Shown here piece by piece: positions 9,729-19,190 of a stretch of 64,000 nt of DNA. Numbering within the stretch: the first letter of the stretch is position 1; each line of letters begins with the position of its first letter. The notes beneath the pieces were generated by a model. It ran no database searches. It worked only from the letters and a program-made list of their open reading frames with translations, and was not told the DNA's origin. The translations under genes were made by a program, and so were the position numbers. Location: the NCBI GenBank assembly GCA_965229335.1, contig OZ245874.1, positions 3,844,001 through 3,908,000 on the forward strand. Direction: 5' to 3'. This DNA comes from JAFKFH01 sp017307375. Its GTDB lineage: Bacteria > Pseudomonadota > Alphaproteobacteria > Ferrovibrionales > Ferrovibrionaceae.

Positions 9729-11124
9729 TCTGCCCACCGGTCCGGGCCTGCTGCTGCTGCTGGCCCTGTCGGCCTGCACGATCGGACCCGATTACAGCCG
9801 CCCGCCGGTCACAACCCCGTCCGAGTTCAAGGAGATGGGGCCGTGGAAGCCGGCCGAGCCGCAGGACCTGAAGGACCGCGGGGCCTGGTGGGAACTCTAT
9901 GGCGACGAGACGCTGAACCGGCTGATGCCGCGGGTCGTCGCATCGAACCAGAACCTCAAGATCTTCAAAGCGCGCTATCGGGCTGCCGAAGCGGCGGCGG
10001 CCGGCGCCCGCGCCAACCTCTATCCGGTCCTCGGGGCCGGGGCCAATACCTCGACCGGACAGACCAGCGGCGGCAACAGTGCCGCCAGCCGGGCCGGCCG
10101 CACCTCGGCAAGCCAGGGATCGCTGAGCGCCTCCTGGGTACCCGACATCTGGGGGGACGTGCGCCGCTCGATCGAGGCGGCGGATGCGACGACGGAGGCG
10201 AGTGCCGCCGACCTGGCCGCGGCGACGCTGTCGGCCCAGTCGGCGCTGGTGCAGAACTACCTGTCGTTGCGCTATGCCGAGGCGACCTACGACCTGCTGA
10301 GTTCAACCGCGGATGCCTATCGCCGCCAGGTGCAGCTGGTGCAGAACCAGTACGCAGTGGGCACCGCGTCGCCCGCCGACATCGCGCAGGCCGAGACCCA
10401 GTTGCGCTCGACCGAGGCGCAGGCGATCGACATGCAGGCGACGCGCGCCCAGCTCGAACATGCGATCGCGCTGCTGCTGGGCGAACCGGCCTCGACCTTC
10501 AGCCTGGGGCCCGGCACGCTTCCAGACGTGCCGGCGCGGCTGCCGGTCGACGTCCCTTCGTCGCTGCTGGAACGGCGACCCGATGTCGGGGCCGCCGAGC
10601 GACGGATGGCGGCCGCCAATGCCCAGATCGGGGTGGCGCTGGCGGGCTACTATCCGCAGATCTCGCTCAGCGCCAGCGGCGCGCTGGTCGGCACCAGCCT
10701 GGCGACCTGGTGGGACCTGCCGGCCCGCGTCTGGTCGGTCGGCGCCGCGCTGTCGCAGACCCTGTTCAACGGCGGGGCGACCGCCGCCCAGACCGCCCAG
10801 GCCAGGGCAAACTACGACGCGACGATCGCGACCTATCGTAATACGGTGCTGACCGCGTTCCAGGAGGTCGAGACCGCCTTGTCGACGCTGACCGTGCTGG
10901 AGCGCGAGGCGGTAGTGCAGAATCTGGCGGTGACCTCGGCGCGGCGGTCGGAAGAACTGACGATCAACCAGTACCGGGCCGGCACCGTCAGCTATCTGAA
11001 CGTCCTGGTCATCCAGGCCCAGACCCTGTCGAACGAACGTGCGGCGCTGGCGGTACAGAACCGCCGGCTGGTCGCCTCGGTGCAACTGATCGAGGCTTTG
11101 GGGGGCGGATGGGCCGGGAGCTGA
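9715..11124 (+). CDS. NodT-family outer membrane efflux lipoprotein
   Basis: The outer-membrane channel of the pump, 469 residues. The start ATG lies inside the end of mdtC with GGGAG upstream. The signal peptide ends in a lipobox with LSA before Cys21, so the mature protein should be lipid-anchored. CTIGPDYSRPPV is the typical start of NodT/OprM lipoproteins. Two OEP domains follow; the long helices are visible as LRYAEATYDLLSSTADAYRRQ and QNQYAVGTASPADIAQAETQL in the first half and ELTINQYRAGTVSYLNVL in the second. It completes a self-contained tripartite export operon (2135-11124). No obvious terminator hairpin follows its stop. Confidence 0.9.
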   Translation: MPRVDLPTGPGLLLLLALSACTIGPDYSRPPVTTPSEFKEMGPWKPAEPQDLKDRGAWWELYGDETLNRLMPRVVASNQNLKIFKARYRAAEAAAAGARANLYPVLGAGANTSTGQTSGGNSAASRAGRTSASQGSLSASWVPDIWGDVRRSIEAADATTEASAADLAAATLSAQSALVQNYLSLRYAEATYDLLSSTADAYRRQVQLVQNQYAVGTASPADIAQAETQLRSTEAQAIDMQATRAQLEHAIALLLGEPASTFSLGPGTLPDVPARLPVDVPSSLLERRPDVGAAERRMAAANAQIGVALAGYYPQISLSASGALVGTSLATWWDLPARVWSVGAALSQTLFNGGATAAQTAQARANYDATIATYRNTVLTAFQEVETALSTLTVLEREAVVQNLAVTSARRSEELTINQYRAGTVSYLNVLVIQAQTLSNERAALAVQNRRLVASVQLIEALGGGWAGS

Positions 11125-11266
11125 GGTCGGGAACGACTTGCGCTGCTCCACATCAATCGGCGAGAGAACAATATTATTACGTAGCATTTAATTAGAATCT
11201 TTTTGAGGCATTTTCGATATCCGCCTACCGTCGGCGCCCGGCAGTTGCAACTTTGGCCCGGGCCCC
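11125..11266 (+). promoter_or_regulatory. AT-rich upstream region of the first secreted paralogue
   Basis: A locally AT-rich block (11168-11220) stands out in an otherwise GC-rich sequence. TTGAGG (11203-11208) and TACCGT (11226-11231) with a 17-bp spacer form a weak candidate promoter. The second paralogue has a similar TTGAGA/17 bp arrangement. The start codon lacks a clear Shine-Dalgarno. Confidence 0.25.
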
Positions 11267-14200
11267 ATGCTGAAAATCGGTCGCCTTCTTTGCGTCGTGG
11301 TTTCGGCTTTTGTCGCCGGCCTCCTGGCCGGTGGTGTGCCTGCACCGGCCGTGGCCGCGATCGATCTGGTCGACACCAGCTTCAACAATCCGAACGTCGG
11401 CAGTTTTGCGATGTCGATGGCCGTGCAGTCGGACGGCAAGATCCTCGTTGGCGGCACCTTCACGACGGCGGGCCCGAACAACACACCCTACGGCCGCCTC
11501 GCGCGCTTCAATGCCGATGGGTCGCTCGACACCACATTTGCCAATCCCGCCTTCAACAACAGCGTCTACGCCATCGCCGTTCAGTCCGACGGCAAGATCA
11601 TTGTCGTCGGTGAATTTTCCTCGGTCGGGAGCAGCAGCTATAGCCGGGCGGTGCGGCTGAACAGCGACGGATCGATCGACACCGGGTTCGCCAATCCGCT
11701 GCTCGGCGATGCGACCAATACGATCGTGATCAACGACAACGGCTCGATCCTGTTCGGCGGCCGTTTCACCACCGCCGGTGGACAGACCTACAAGGGTGTT
11801 GCCCGATATTCGAGCAGTGGCACCGTCGACACGACGTTCACCAATCCCAATCTCGGCGGCGGTTTCGGCGGCAACGTAAACAGCATTGCCGTCACCAGCA
11901 GCGGCAAGCTGCTTGTCGGCGGCACGTTCTCGACCGCCGGGCCGTCGAATTCGCCGTATGTCAATCTTGCCCGGCTGAATGCCGACGGCACGTTGGACAC
12001 CGGATTCTCCAACCCCGCCTTCGACGGTGCCGTCAACACGCTGGCCGTCCAGGGCGACGGCAAGATTCTGGTCGGAGGAACCTTTGCCAATGTCGCGTCG
12101 ACCGCGCGGGGCCGGATGGCGAGGCTCGAAGCGAACGGTGCGCTCGATACCGGTTTTGCCAATCCGAGCTTCAACTCGACGGTCAAGGGCCTCGTTGTCC
12201 AGGGTGACGGCCGGATATTGGTCACTGGCTGGTTCTCGACGGCGGGTGCCACGAACACGCCCTATGGCGGGTTGATACGGCTGACCAGCGCTGGCGCAAT
12301 CGATCCGACGCTGCCGAATCCGTTTCTCAACCAGGGCGGTTATGCATTGGCTTTGCTGACGGACGGCAAGATTCTGGTCACGGGTTCCTCCACCACGGCC
12401 GGGGCATCGAATACGACTTATGGGCGTCTGGCGCGCTTCTTTGGCGCCGTCTACACCCTGTCGATGACCGCGCCGGCGAATGGCACGGTGACCAGCAATG
12501 TGGGCGGCCTGAACTGCGGGTCGACCTGTTCGGCGCAGGCGGTTGCCGGCCAGTCGATGGTGCTTACCGCCACACCTGCGGCAGGCTATGGATTTGCCGG
12601 ATGGGGTGGTAGTTGCTCGGGCACGTCCAGCCCGCTGACGGTGACCCTGTCGGATAGCATTTCATGCACGGCCAGCTTTACCGCCGACGGTGGCAGCGGC
12701 GGCGGCACGATGCTTCCGCCAGCCCCGCCGCCGGCCTTCGTGACGACGCCGGTGACATCGGTCCAGAACGCCGCGACTGTTGGTTCCGGGACGGGCACGC
12801 TGTCGCTTGCCGCGTCTTTCACCGATCCGCAGAACCTGACGTTCACGGCGACGCAGACCAGCGGGGCGCCGTTGCCGTCCTGGCTGACCTTCAATCCGGC
12901 GACAGTGTCGTTCGCCTATGACGTGCCGCTGCCGCCGGACCTGCCGGTCCAGCCGCTTGCGGCCGACGCTCGCGTCGATTCACGGGCGGCTTGGTCGAAT
13001 ACGATCTACCCCCTGCTGGTGCGGGCGGCGCAGGTGCCGGTGATGTTGACCGCGACCGGCGGCGGGCAGAGTTATGTCTCGGCTATCCGGATGGATTTCT
13101 ACGCGCCGCGATCACCGGTGGCGATGTCGGCGGTATCGCTGAGCCTGGACGGCGCGCGGGGCAATGGCCGGTCGGGCCGCTCGGCGCTGTCGTGGGACGG
13201 CGGTCAGATGGTGTTCGAGACGGCGGCGACGAACATCTTCCCGGCCTCGGCCAACAGTTTCAGCGACATCGTGCGCTATCAGGCGCTGTCGGGTAATCGC
13301 GACCGGCTGAGCCAGACGGCGATCCCGGGCGGTGGTGTGGCCAATGCCGCCGACGGCGCGTCGACGAGCCCGGCGGTATCGTCGGACGGGCGTCATGCCG
13401 CCTTCGCCTCGGAGGCGCCATCGATCAGCACCCCGCCGTACGGCGGGGTGCGACAGGTTTACCGAACCGGCCTCGGCTATCCGCGGGTGCCGCTGAACGG
13501 CACGGTGACGCCGGCACCCGACATGGTCTCGGTGACCGCGTCGGGTGTGGCCGGCAATGCCGCATCGGACAACCCGGTGCTGTCGCAGGACGGCCGCTAC
13601 GTGGCGTTCGAGAGCGCGGCGACCAACTTCGGCCTCGGGGTCTCCGGGCAGAGGCGGATCTGGCGGAAGGATGCGCAGACCGGGACGCTGGAGGCGGTGT
13701 CGACCGGCAGTGGCCAGAACCCGTCGATATCCTGGGATGGCCGCTACGTCGCCTTCGACGACGGGATCCAGGTCTATCTGCGCGACATGACGACGAGTGC
13801 GGCGCGCCTGATTGCCCAGGGCACGAAGCCGCGGCTGACGGCGCGGGCCGACCGGCTTGCCTTCGTGTCAGGCGGACAGGTGATGCTGGCCGAGGTGGCG
13901 ACGGGGGCGTTGCGGGCGGTGACGGCGGGGAACGGGATCAGCGACGATCCGGCGATCTCGGCCGACGGACGGTTCGTGGCGTTCCGTTCGGCGGCGACCG
14001 ACCTGGTGGCCGGCTTCGCCGGCAACGGGCTGGCGCAGGTCTTCGTGCGTGACGTCGAGCGCGGGGTGACGGCGCTGGTGACGCAGACGGCGACGGGCGG
14101 CCCCGGCAACGGGGCGAGCTGGAGCCCGGCGCTGTCGGGCGACGGCGGCACGATCGCGTTCGCGTCGGACGCACGCGACCTGGTGAACGGCAACCCGGCT

Positions 14201-14923
14201 CCGGGGCAGGCCTATCTGGCGGCCAATCCGCTGCCGCTGCCGGCCAAGACCGGCTACTGGTACCTGGCGGGGATCGGCGGCGGCCAGGGCTGGGTGATGG
14301 AACGCTGGGGCAACCGGGCCTATGTCGGCGGGCTGGCCTATGACGGGCAGGGGCGCAGCCAGTGGCTGGCCGGGTTCTGCACGCTGTCGGGGCTGACCTG
14401 CAGCGGCACGCTGACCGCGGCGGGGGCGGCCGGCCCGGCCTTCACCCTGGTGACGGCGGCGACGGGCAACGGCGCGACCCTGTCGGTCGGGTCAGCCCCG
14501 GCCCAGGCGCTGACGCCGTTCCCGATCGGCGGCAGCCGCACGACCGGCTATGCCGGTCTGCCGCAGGCCGGGTGGTGGTACGAGGCGGGGGCGGGCAACA
14601 ATGTCGGGTATTTCCTCGCCATCGACAGCCAGCCGCAGGCCGACGGCTCGGTGGCGCAGATCGGCTATCTGTCGGTGCTGGCTTACGACACCGCGGGCCG
14701 CCCGGTCTGGCAGAGCGCCCAGGCGACGCTGGGGGCCGATCTCGGCTTCTCGGGCACGCTGATGCAGTATGCCGGCGGGGCACCGTTCGGGGCGACCGCG
14801 GCGGCCGCGCCGGCCTCCGCCGCCATCGTCGGCCCGGTGCGGCTGACCTTCGACGGCAGCGAGGCCGCCCGCATCACCCTGCCCGACGGAAGGACCGCCA
14901 GCCTGGCACGGTTTCGCTTTTGA
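11267..14923 (+). CDS. Secreted multidomain protein: delta-60 propeller, B-repeat, Ig-like and WD40-like propeller
   Basis: A 1218-residue exported protein of unknown function. A signal peptide (MLKIGRLLCVVVSAFVAGLL..., cut after AVAA) comes first. Seven delta-60 repeats (about residues 44-391) follow, each with a core like QSDGKILVGGTF and LARFNADGSLDTTF; seven is the count expected for one closed beta-propeller. Next is a Bacterial-repeat/InlB B-type domain (about 398-472, with CGSTC and GYGFAGWGGSC). A proline linker leads to an Ig-like domain (about 480-620), then a WD40-like (PD40) propeller (about 624-990, cores such as SSDGRHAAFASEA and SADGRFVAFRSAA). Two copies of a W/Y-rich C-terminal domain begin at GYWYLAG and GWWYEAG. 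There is no C-terminal membrane anchor or sorting signal. It is probably surface-associated or released. It is duplicated immediately downstream. Confidence 0.8.
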   Translation: MLKIGRLLCVVVSAFVAGLLAGGVPAPAVAAIDLVDTSFNNPNVGSFAMSMAVQSDGKILVGGTFTTAGPNNTPYGRLARFNADGSLDTTFANPAFNNSVYAIAVQSDGKIIVVGEFSSVGSSSYSRAVRLNSDGSIDTGFANPLLGDATNTIVINDNGSILFGGRFTTAGGQTYKGVARYSSSGTVDTTFTNPNLGGGFGGNVNSIAVTSSGKLLVGGTFSTAGPSNSPYVNLARLNADGTLDTGFSNPAFDGAVNTLAVQGDGKILVGGTFANVASTARGRMARLEANGALDTGFANPSFNSTVKGLVVQGDGRILVTGWFSTAGATNTPYGGLIRLTSAGAIDPTLPNPFLNQGGYALALLTDGKILVTGSSTTAGASNTTYGRLARFFGAVYTLSMTAPANGTVTSNVGGLNCGSTCSAQAVAGQSMVLTATPAAGYGFAGWGGSCSGTSSPLTVTLSDSISCTASFTADGGSGGGTMLPPAPPPAFVTTPVTSVQNAATVGSGTGTLSLAASFTDPQNLTFTATQTSGAPLPSWLTFNPATVSFAYDVPLPPDLPVQPLAADARVDSRAAWSNTIYPLLVRAAQVPVMLTATGGGQSYVSAIRMDFYAPRSPVAMSAVSLSLDGARGNGRSGRSALSWDGGQMVFETAATNIFPASANSFSDIVRYQALSGNRDRLSQTAIPGGGVANAADGASTSPAVSSDGRHAAFASEAPSISTPPYGGVRQVYRTGLGYPRVPLNGTVTPAPDMVSVTASGVAGNAASDNPVLSQDGRYVAFESAATNFGLGVSGQRRIWRKDAQTGTLEAVSTGSGQNPSISWDGRYVAFDDGIQVYLRDMTTSAARLIAQGTKPRLTARADRLAFVSGGQVMLAEVATGALRAVTAGNGISDDPAISADGRFVAFRSAATDLVAGFAGNGLAQVFVRDVERGVTALVTQTATGGPGNGASWSPALSGDGGTIAFASDARDLVNGNPAPGQAYLAANPLPLPAKTGYWYLAGIGGGQGWVMERWGNRAYVGGLAYDGQGRSQWLAGFCTLSGLTCSGTLTAAGAAGPAFTLVTAATGNGATLSVGSAPAQALTPFPIGGSRTTGYAGLPQAGWWYEAGAGNNVGYFLAIDSQPQADGSVAQIGYLSVLAYDTAGRPVWQSAQATLGADLGFSGTLMQYAGGAPFGATAAAAPASAAIVGPVRLTFDGSEAARITLPDGRTASLARFRF
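13090..14923 (+). repeat. Upstream copy of a ~1.8-kb nearly identical coding duplication
   Basis: The 3' half of this gene (WD40-like propeller and C-terminal domains) matches 17041-18874 with long identical runs, including at synonymous sites. For example, 13881-14040 and 17832-17991 differ at only three of 160 positions. The 5' delta-60 halves differ much more. The offset is 3951 bp after about 13650 and 3948 bp before it, because of one codon of length difference. Confidence 0.85.
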
Positions 14924-15139
14924 CGCGGGGCACAGCGTGGCTTTGATGCTGCATAAGTCCATCTTCCGTTCCGGCTGGACCGGCAAGACGGGTTCGCTCG
15001 CGGCGTTAAGGCGGACGCTGCTGCCGGTCGAGCGATAGCTTGAGAACAACTTCTTTTTTTCAATACATCCCATGATTTTGGGATGCGGAAGTTATTACCG
15101 CTTCGGTAACGTGCCGCCGTTTGACCGTTGAGGACAGAG
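14924..15139 (+). promoter_or_regulatory. Candidate promoter and leader hairpins of the second paralogue
   Basis: A candidate sigma-70-like promoter has TTGAGA at 15040-15045, a 17-bp spacer containing a T-run, and ATACAT at 15063-15068. Two small inverted repeats follow in the presumed leader: CATCCCA/TGGGATG (15066-15085) and TTACCG/CGGTAA (15095-15109). No strong terminator for the upstream gene is visible in the first 100 bp. Confidence 0.3.
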
Positions 15140-18100
15140 ATGAGTTTTGGTTTGGAAATTGGTGCCCGGTCCGGGGCGGCCCGCGGTGGCGGCAACCTGC
15201 GGCAGGGGGCTGCAAAGATGGTGGCCGTCATCGCGATGTTCACCACCTTTTTCTTCGGGCTGACCAGCCCGGCCAGGGCCTGGATCGACCCGCTCGATAC
15301 GACGCTCCAGAATCCGGGTTTCGATAGCACCGTTCACGCCCTGGCAATCCAGGATGACGGCAAGATCCTGGCCGGCGGCTATTTCGTCACGGTCGCTGGT
15401 GCCACCCGATATTTTCTGGCCCGGCTCAATGCCGACGGCTCGCTCGATACCGGCTTCGTCCCCGCTTACATCAACGGCACCGTGCGTGCCATCGCCATAC
15501 AATCGGATGGAAAAATTGTAATCGGTGGCGAATTCACCGGGGTGGCATTTACCACGCGCAATGGCGCCGCCCGTTTGAACAGCGACGGCACGCTCGACAC
15601 CAGCTTCGCCAATCCGAACCTGAACGCTGGCGTTTTTTCTTTGCTGATCAGGAGCGACGGGTCGATCCTGCTCGGGGGTCCTTTCACGAGCGCTGGCGGG
15701 TCTACTTACCGCGGACTCGCCCGCTATTCGAATGCAGGCGTCGTGGACACCACGTTCGTCGACGCGAACCTGAACGGCTATGTCGGAAGCATCGCCGTCG
15801 CTGCTGACGGCAAGATCCTGGTGGGAGGCACCTTCACGACCGCCGGCCCCGCGAATTCCTCCTACGGTCGTCTTGCCCGTTTCAACGCCGATGGCAGTTT
15901 GGATACGACGTTCCCCGATCCGTCATTCAACGGCGAAGTATTGAAGATCCGCGTGCAGGGCGATGGCCAGATCCTGGCCGGTGGTCGCTTCGGCAGTGTA
16001 TCCGGCATCTTCCGCCGCAATCTCGCCCGGCTCGGTACCGATGGTACCGTTGACGCCAGTTTTGCCAGTGCGCAGTTCAATTCCGATGTCAATGATCTGG
16101 TGGTCCAGAGCGATGGCAAGGTCTTGGCGGCCGGTGCCTTTACGTCTCTTGGTTCTCCCGCCGTGACCTATGGCCGGCTCGTGCGGCTGACCAGCACCGG
16201 GGCGATCGACACTTCCTTTGTGGATCCGAACCTGAGCGCCACTGCCTCGGTCCTTTCCCTGCAGCCGAACGGCCGGATCCTGGTCGGGGGCTCGTTCGCC
16301 ACCGCCGGTTCGTCATCTGCCGCCTACCTGAGGCTGGCGCGGTTCGATGCCGGCTTCCGCAGCCTGTCGATCACCACCCCGGCGAACGGTACGGTGACGA
16401 GCGATAGCGGCGGCATTACCTGCGGCACGACCTGTTCGGCACTGTTCTCGATCGACGACCAGGTCACGCTGACGGCGACGCCTGCGACAGGCTTCGGCTT
16501 TGCCGGCTGGGGCGGGGGCTGCTCGGGCACGACCAACCCGCTGACGGTGACGTTGTCGGCCGACGTCGCCTGCACGGCGAGCTTCACCGCAGCGGGCGGC
16601 GGCAACGGCAATGGCAACGGTGGGAACGGCGGTGAAGTGGTGCCGCCAGCGCCACCGGCGCCGCCGCCGGCCTTCGTGACGACGCCGGTGACGGTGGTGC
16701 AGAATGCGGCGACGGTGGGTTCGGGCAGCGGCACGCTGTCGTTGGCCTCGTCGTTCGCCAACCCGCAGAGCCTGACATTCACGGCGACGCAGAACAGCGG
16801 GGCGCCGCTGCCGGCGTGGCTGACTTTCGATCCGGCGACGGTGTCGTTCGCCTACAACGTGCCGATTCCGTCGGACCTGCCGATCCAGCCGCTGGCCGAT
16901 GCCGACGGCCGGACGGGGCGGGCCGATGCGCGGGCGTCGTGGTCGAACACGATCTATCCGCTGCTGATTCGGGTGGCGCAGGTGCCGGTGACGCTGACGG
17001 CGCGGGGCGACGGGCAGAGCTATGCGACGACGATCCGGATGAACTTCTATGCGCCGCGCCCGCCGGTGGCGATCTCGGCGGTGTCGCTGAGCCTGGATGG
17101 GGCGCGCGGCAATGGCCGGTCGGGCCGGTCGGCGCTGTCGTGGGATGGCGGGCAGATGGTGTTCGAGACGGCGGCGACGAATATTTTCCCGGCCGCGGCC
17201 AATAGTTTCAGCGACATCGTGCGCTATCAGGCGCTGTCGGGCGATCGCGACCGGCTGAGCCAGACGGCGATCCCCGGCGGTGGTGTCGCCAACGCGGCCG
17301 ACGGCGCGTCGACGAGCCCGGCGGTGTCGTCGGACGGGCGTCATGCCGCCTTCGCCTCGGAGGCGCCATCGATCAGCGCGACGCCGAACGGCGGGGTGCG
17401 GCAGGTTTACCGGACCGGCCTCGGCTATCCGCGGGTGGCGTTGAACCCGTCGGTGACGCCGGCACCCGACATGGTCTCGGTGACCGCGGCGGGTGTGGCC
17501 GGCAATGCCGCGTCCGACAACCCGACGCTGTCGCAGGACGGCCGCTACGTGGCGTTCGAAAGCGTGGCGACCAACCTCGGCGTCGGCGGGATCGCCCGCC
17601 AGCGACGCGTTTGGCGGAAGGACATGCAGACCGGGACGCTGGAGGCGGTGTCGAGCGGCATCGGCCAGAACCCGTCGATCTCCTGGGACGGCCGTTACGT
17701 CGCTTTCGACGACGGCGCTCAGGTCCAACTGCGCGACATGACCTCGAGTGCGGTCAGGACGGTCGGGCAGGGCACGAAGCCGCGGCTGACGGCGCGGGCC
17801 GACCGGATCGCCTTCGTGTCGGGCGGCCAGGTGATGTTGGCCGAGGTGGCGACGGGGGCGTTGCGGGCGGTGACGGCGGGGAACGGGATCAGCGACGATC
17901 CGGCGATCTCGGCCGACGGGCGGTTCGTGGCGTTCCGTTCGGCGGCGACCGACCTGGTGGCCGGCTTCGCCGGCAACGGGCTGGCGCAGATCTTCGTGCG
18001 TGACGTCGAGCGCGGGGTGACGGCGCTGGTGACGCAGACGGCGACGGGCGGCCCCGGCAACGGGGCGAGCTGGAGCCCGGCGCTGTCGGGCGACGGCGGC

Positions 18101-18874
18101 ACGATCGCCTTCGGGTCGGACGCACGCGACCTGGTGAACGGCAACCCGGCTTCGGGCCAGGCCTATCTGGCGGCCAACCCGCTGCCGCTGCCGGCGAAGA
18201 CCGGCTACTGGTACCTGGCCGGGATCGGCGGCGGCCAGGGCTGGGTGATGGAACGCTGGGGCAGCCGGGCCTATGTCGGCGGGCTGGCCTATGACGGGCA
18301 GGGGCGCAGCCAGTGGCTGGCCGGGTTCTGCACGCTGTCCGGGCTGACCTGCAGCGGCACGCTGACCGCGGCGGGGGCGGCCGGCCCGGCCTTCACCCTG
18401 GTGACGGCGGCGACGGGCAACGGCGCGACCCTGTCGGTCGGCACGGCCCCGGCCCAGGCGCTGACGCCGTTCCCGATCGGCGGCAGCCGGACCACGGGTT
18501 ATGCCGGGCTGCCGCAGGCCGGGTGGTGGTACGAGGCGGGGGCGGGCAACAATGTCGGGTATTTCCTCGCCATCGACAGCCAGCCGCAGGCCGACGGCTC
18601 GGTGGCACAGATCGGCTATCTGTCGGTGCTGGCTTACGACACCGCGGGCCGCCCGGTCTGGCAAAGCGCGCAGGCGGCGCTCGGGGCCGATCTCGGCTTC
18701 TCGGGCATGCTGATGCAGTATGCCGGCGGGGCACCGTTCGGGGCGACCGCGGCGGCCGCGCCGGCCTCCGCCGCCATCGTCGGCCCGGTGCGGCTGGCCT
18801 TCGACGGCAGCGATGCCGCCCGCATCACCCTGCCCGACGGAAGGACCGCCAGCCTGGCACGGTTCCGGTTCTGA
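15140..18874 (+). CDS. Secreted multidomain protein: tandem paralogue of the preceding gene
   Basis: A 1244-residue paralogue with the same domain order: seven delta-60 repeats (about residues 63-403), a B-repeat (about 408-483), a Gly/Asn-rich linker (GNGNGNGGNGG) leading to a Pro/Ala run, an Ig-like domain, a WD40-like propeller (about 650-1017) and two W/Y-rich C-terminal domains. The chosen ATG has AGGA five bases upstream. An internal ATG at 15218 would give a more conventional signal peptide start (MVAVIAMFTTFFFGLTSPARA); either way export is predicted, with cleavage after ARA. The delta-60 part has diverged from its neighbour while the C-terminal half is almost unchanged. Ligand and function are unknown. 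Confidence 0.8.
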   Translation: MSFGLEIGARSGAARGGGNLRQGAAKMVAVIAMFTTFFFGLTSPARAWIDPLDTTLQNPGFDSTVHALAIQDDGKILAGGYFVTVAGATRYFLARLNADGSLDTGFVPAYINGTVRAIAIQSDGKIVIGGEFTGVAFTTRNGAARLNSDGTLDTSFANPNLNAGVFSLLIRSDGSILLGGPFTSAGGSTYRGLARYSNAGVVDTTFVDANLNGYVGSIAVAADGKILVGGTFTTAGPANSSYGRLARFNADGSLDTTFPDPSFNGEVLKIRVQGDGQILAGGRFGSVSGIFRRNLARLGTDGTVDASFASAQFNSDVNDLVVQSDGKVLAAGAFTSLGSPAVTYGRLVRLTSTGAIDTSFVDPNLSATASVLSLQPNGRILVGGSFATAGSSSAAYLRLARFDAGFRSLSITTPANGTVTSDSGGITCGTTCSALFSIDDQVTLTATPATGFGFAGWGGGCSGTTNPLTVTLSADVACTASFTAAGGGNGNGNGGNGGEVVPPAPPAPPPAFVTTPVTVVQNAATVGSGSGTLSLASSFANPQSLTFTATQNSGAPLPAWLTFDPATVSFAYNVPIPSDLPIQPLADADGRTGRADARASWSNTIYPLLIRVAQVPVTLTARGDGQSYATTIRMNFYAPRPPVAISAVSLSLDGARGNGRSGRSALSWDGGQMVFETAATNIFPAAANSFSDIVRYQALSGDRDRLSQTAIPGGGVANAADGASTSPAVSSDGRHAAFASEAPSISATPNGGVRQVYRTGLGYPRVALNPSVTPAPDMVSVTAAGVAGNAASDNPTLSQDGRYVAFESVATNLGVGGIARQRRVWRKDMQTGTLEAVSSGIGQNPSISWDGRYVAFDDGAQVQLRDMTSSAVRTVGQGTKPRLTARADRIAFVSGGQVMLAEVATGALRAVTAGNGISDDPAISADGRFVAFRSAATDLVAGFAGNGLAQIFVRDVERGVTALVTQTATGGPGNGASWSPALSGDGGTIAFGSDARDLVNGNPASGQAYLAANPLPLPAKTGYWYLAGIGGGQGWVMERWGSRAYVGGLAYDGQGRSQWLAGFCTLSGLTCSGTLTAAGAAGPAFTLVTAATGNGATLSVGTAPAQALTPFPIGGSRTTGYAGLPQAGWWYEAGAGNNVGYFLAIDSQPQADGSVAQIGYLSVLAYDTAGRPVWQSAQAALGADLGFSGMLMQYAGGAPFGATAAAAPASAAIVGPVRLAFDGSDAARITLPDGRTASLARFRF
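17041..18874 (+). repeat. Downstream copy of the ~1.8-kb nearly identical coding duplication
   Basis: This is the partner of 13090-14923. The sharp contrast between the conserved 3' part and the diverged 5' part suggests gene conversion restricted to the propeller and C-terminal segments, or recent purifying homogenisation, after an older tandem duplication. Confidence 0.85.
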
Positions 18875-18886
18875 AAAAGGCTGGGG

Positions 18887-18923
18887 CGCCCCCCTGCAGA
18901 CGTCGGGTGACTGCAGGGGGGCG
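18887..18923 (+). terminator. Stem-loop terminator after the secreted paralogue pair
   Basis: A perfect 13-bp stem (CGCCCCCCTGCAG with its complement CTGCAGGGGGGCG) encloses an 11-nt loop and begins 12 bp after the stop codon. No T-run follows, so it may work as a GC-rich intrinsic or 3'-protective structure. The rest of the gap to 19190 holds no gene and no other clear signal. Confidence 0.6.
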
Positions 18924-19190
18924 TCGTCGGCCGCGGGACAGGCACTGGCGGGTGCCGGGACGGCCGAGAGGAAATCTCAGCGCAAGCGGCTTGACGCTGT
19001 TGCAGTCATCGTCATGGGAGGATTATCGAGGCGGGTACAAGGACCCGATGTCCGAATGCCGGACGACATGGCGGTTTCTCCCCAATCTCGGTCTCAAGCG
19101 AACTTCTGCCGCTGTTGGAACGATAGTCCGATTCGGGAATCTTCGCAAGTCTTGTAAGCTTATTATCCTAAAAATCCCGATATTTCCGAT

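Noticed and set aside
11400..12440. Regular repeats considered as a CRISPR array or tandem DNA repeat
   Set aside because: The period is about 50 amino acids and conserved only at protein level (delta-60 motif); there are no identical DNA repeats with unique spacers.
15128..15139. TTG start for the second secreted paralogue
   Set aside because: The ATG at 15140 has AGGA at proper spacing; the TTG has no ribosome site and adds no useful signal sequence.
16313..18664. A 783-codon open frame on the minus strand across the second secreted paralogue
   Set aside because: It is a shadow of the GC-rich plus-strand gene: its translation is Arg/His/Gly-rich with no domain, while the plus strand shows clear repeats and domains.
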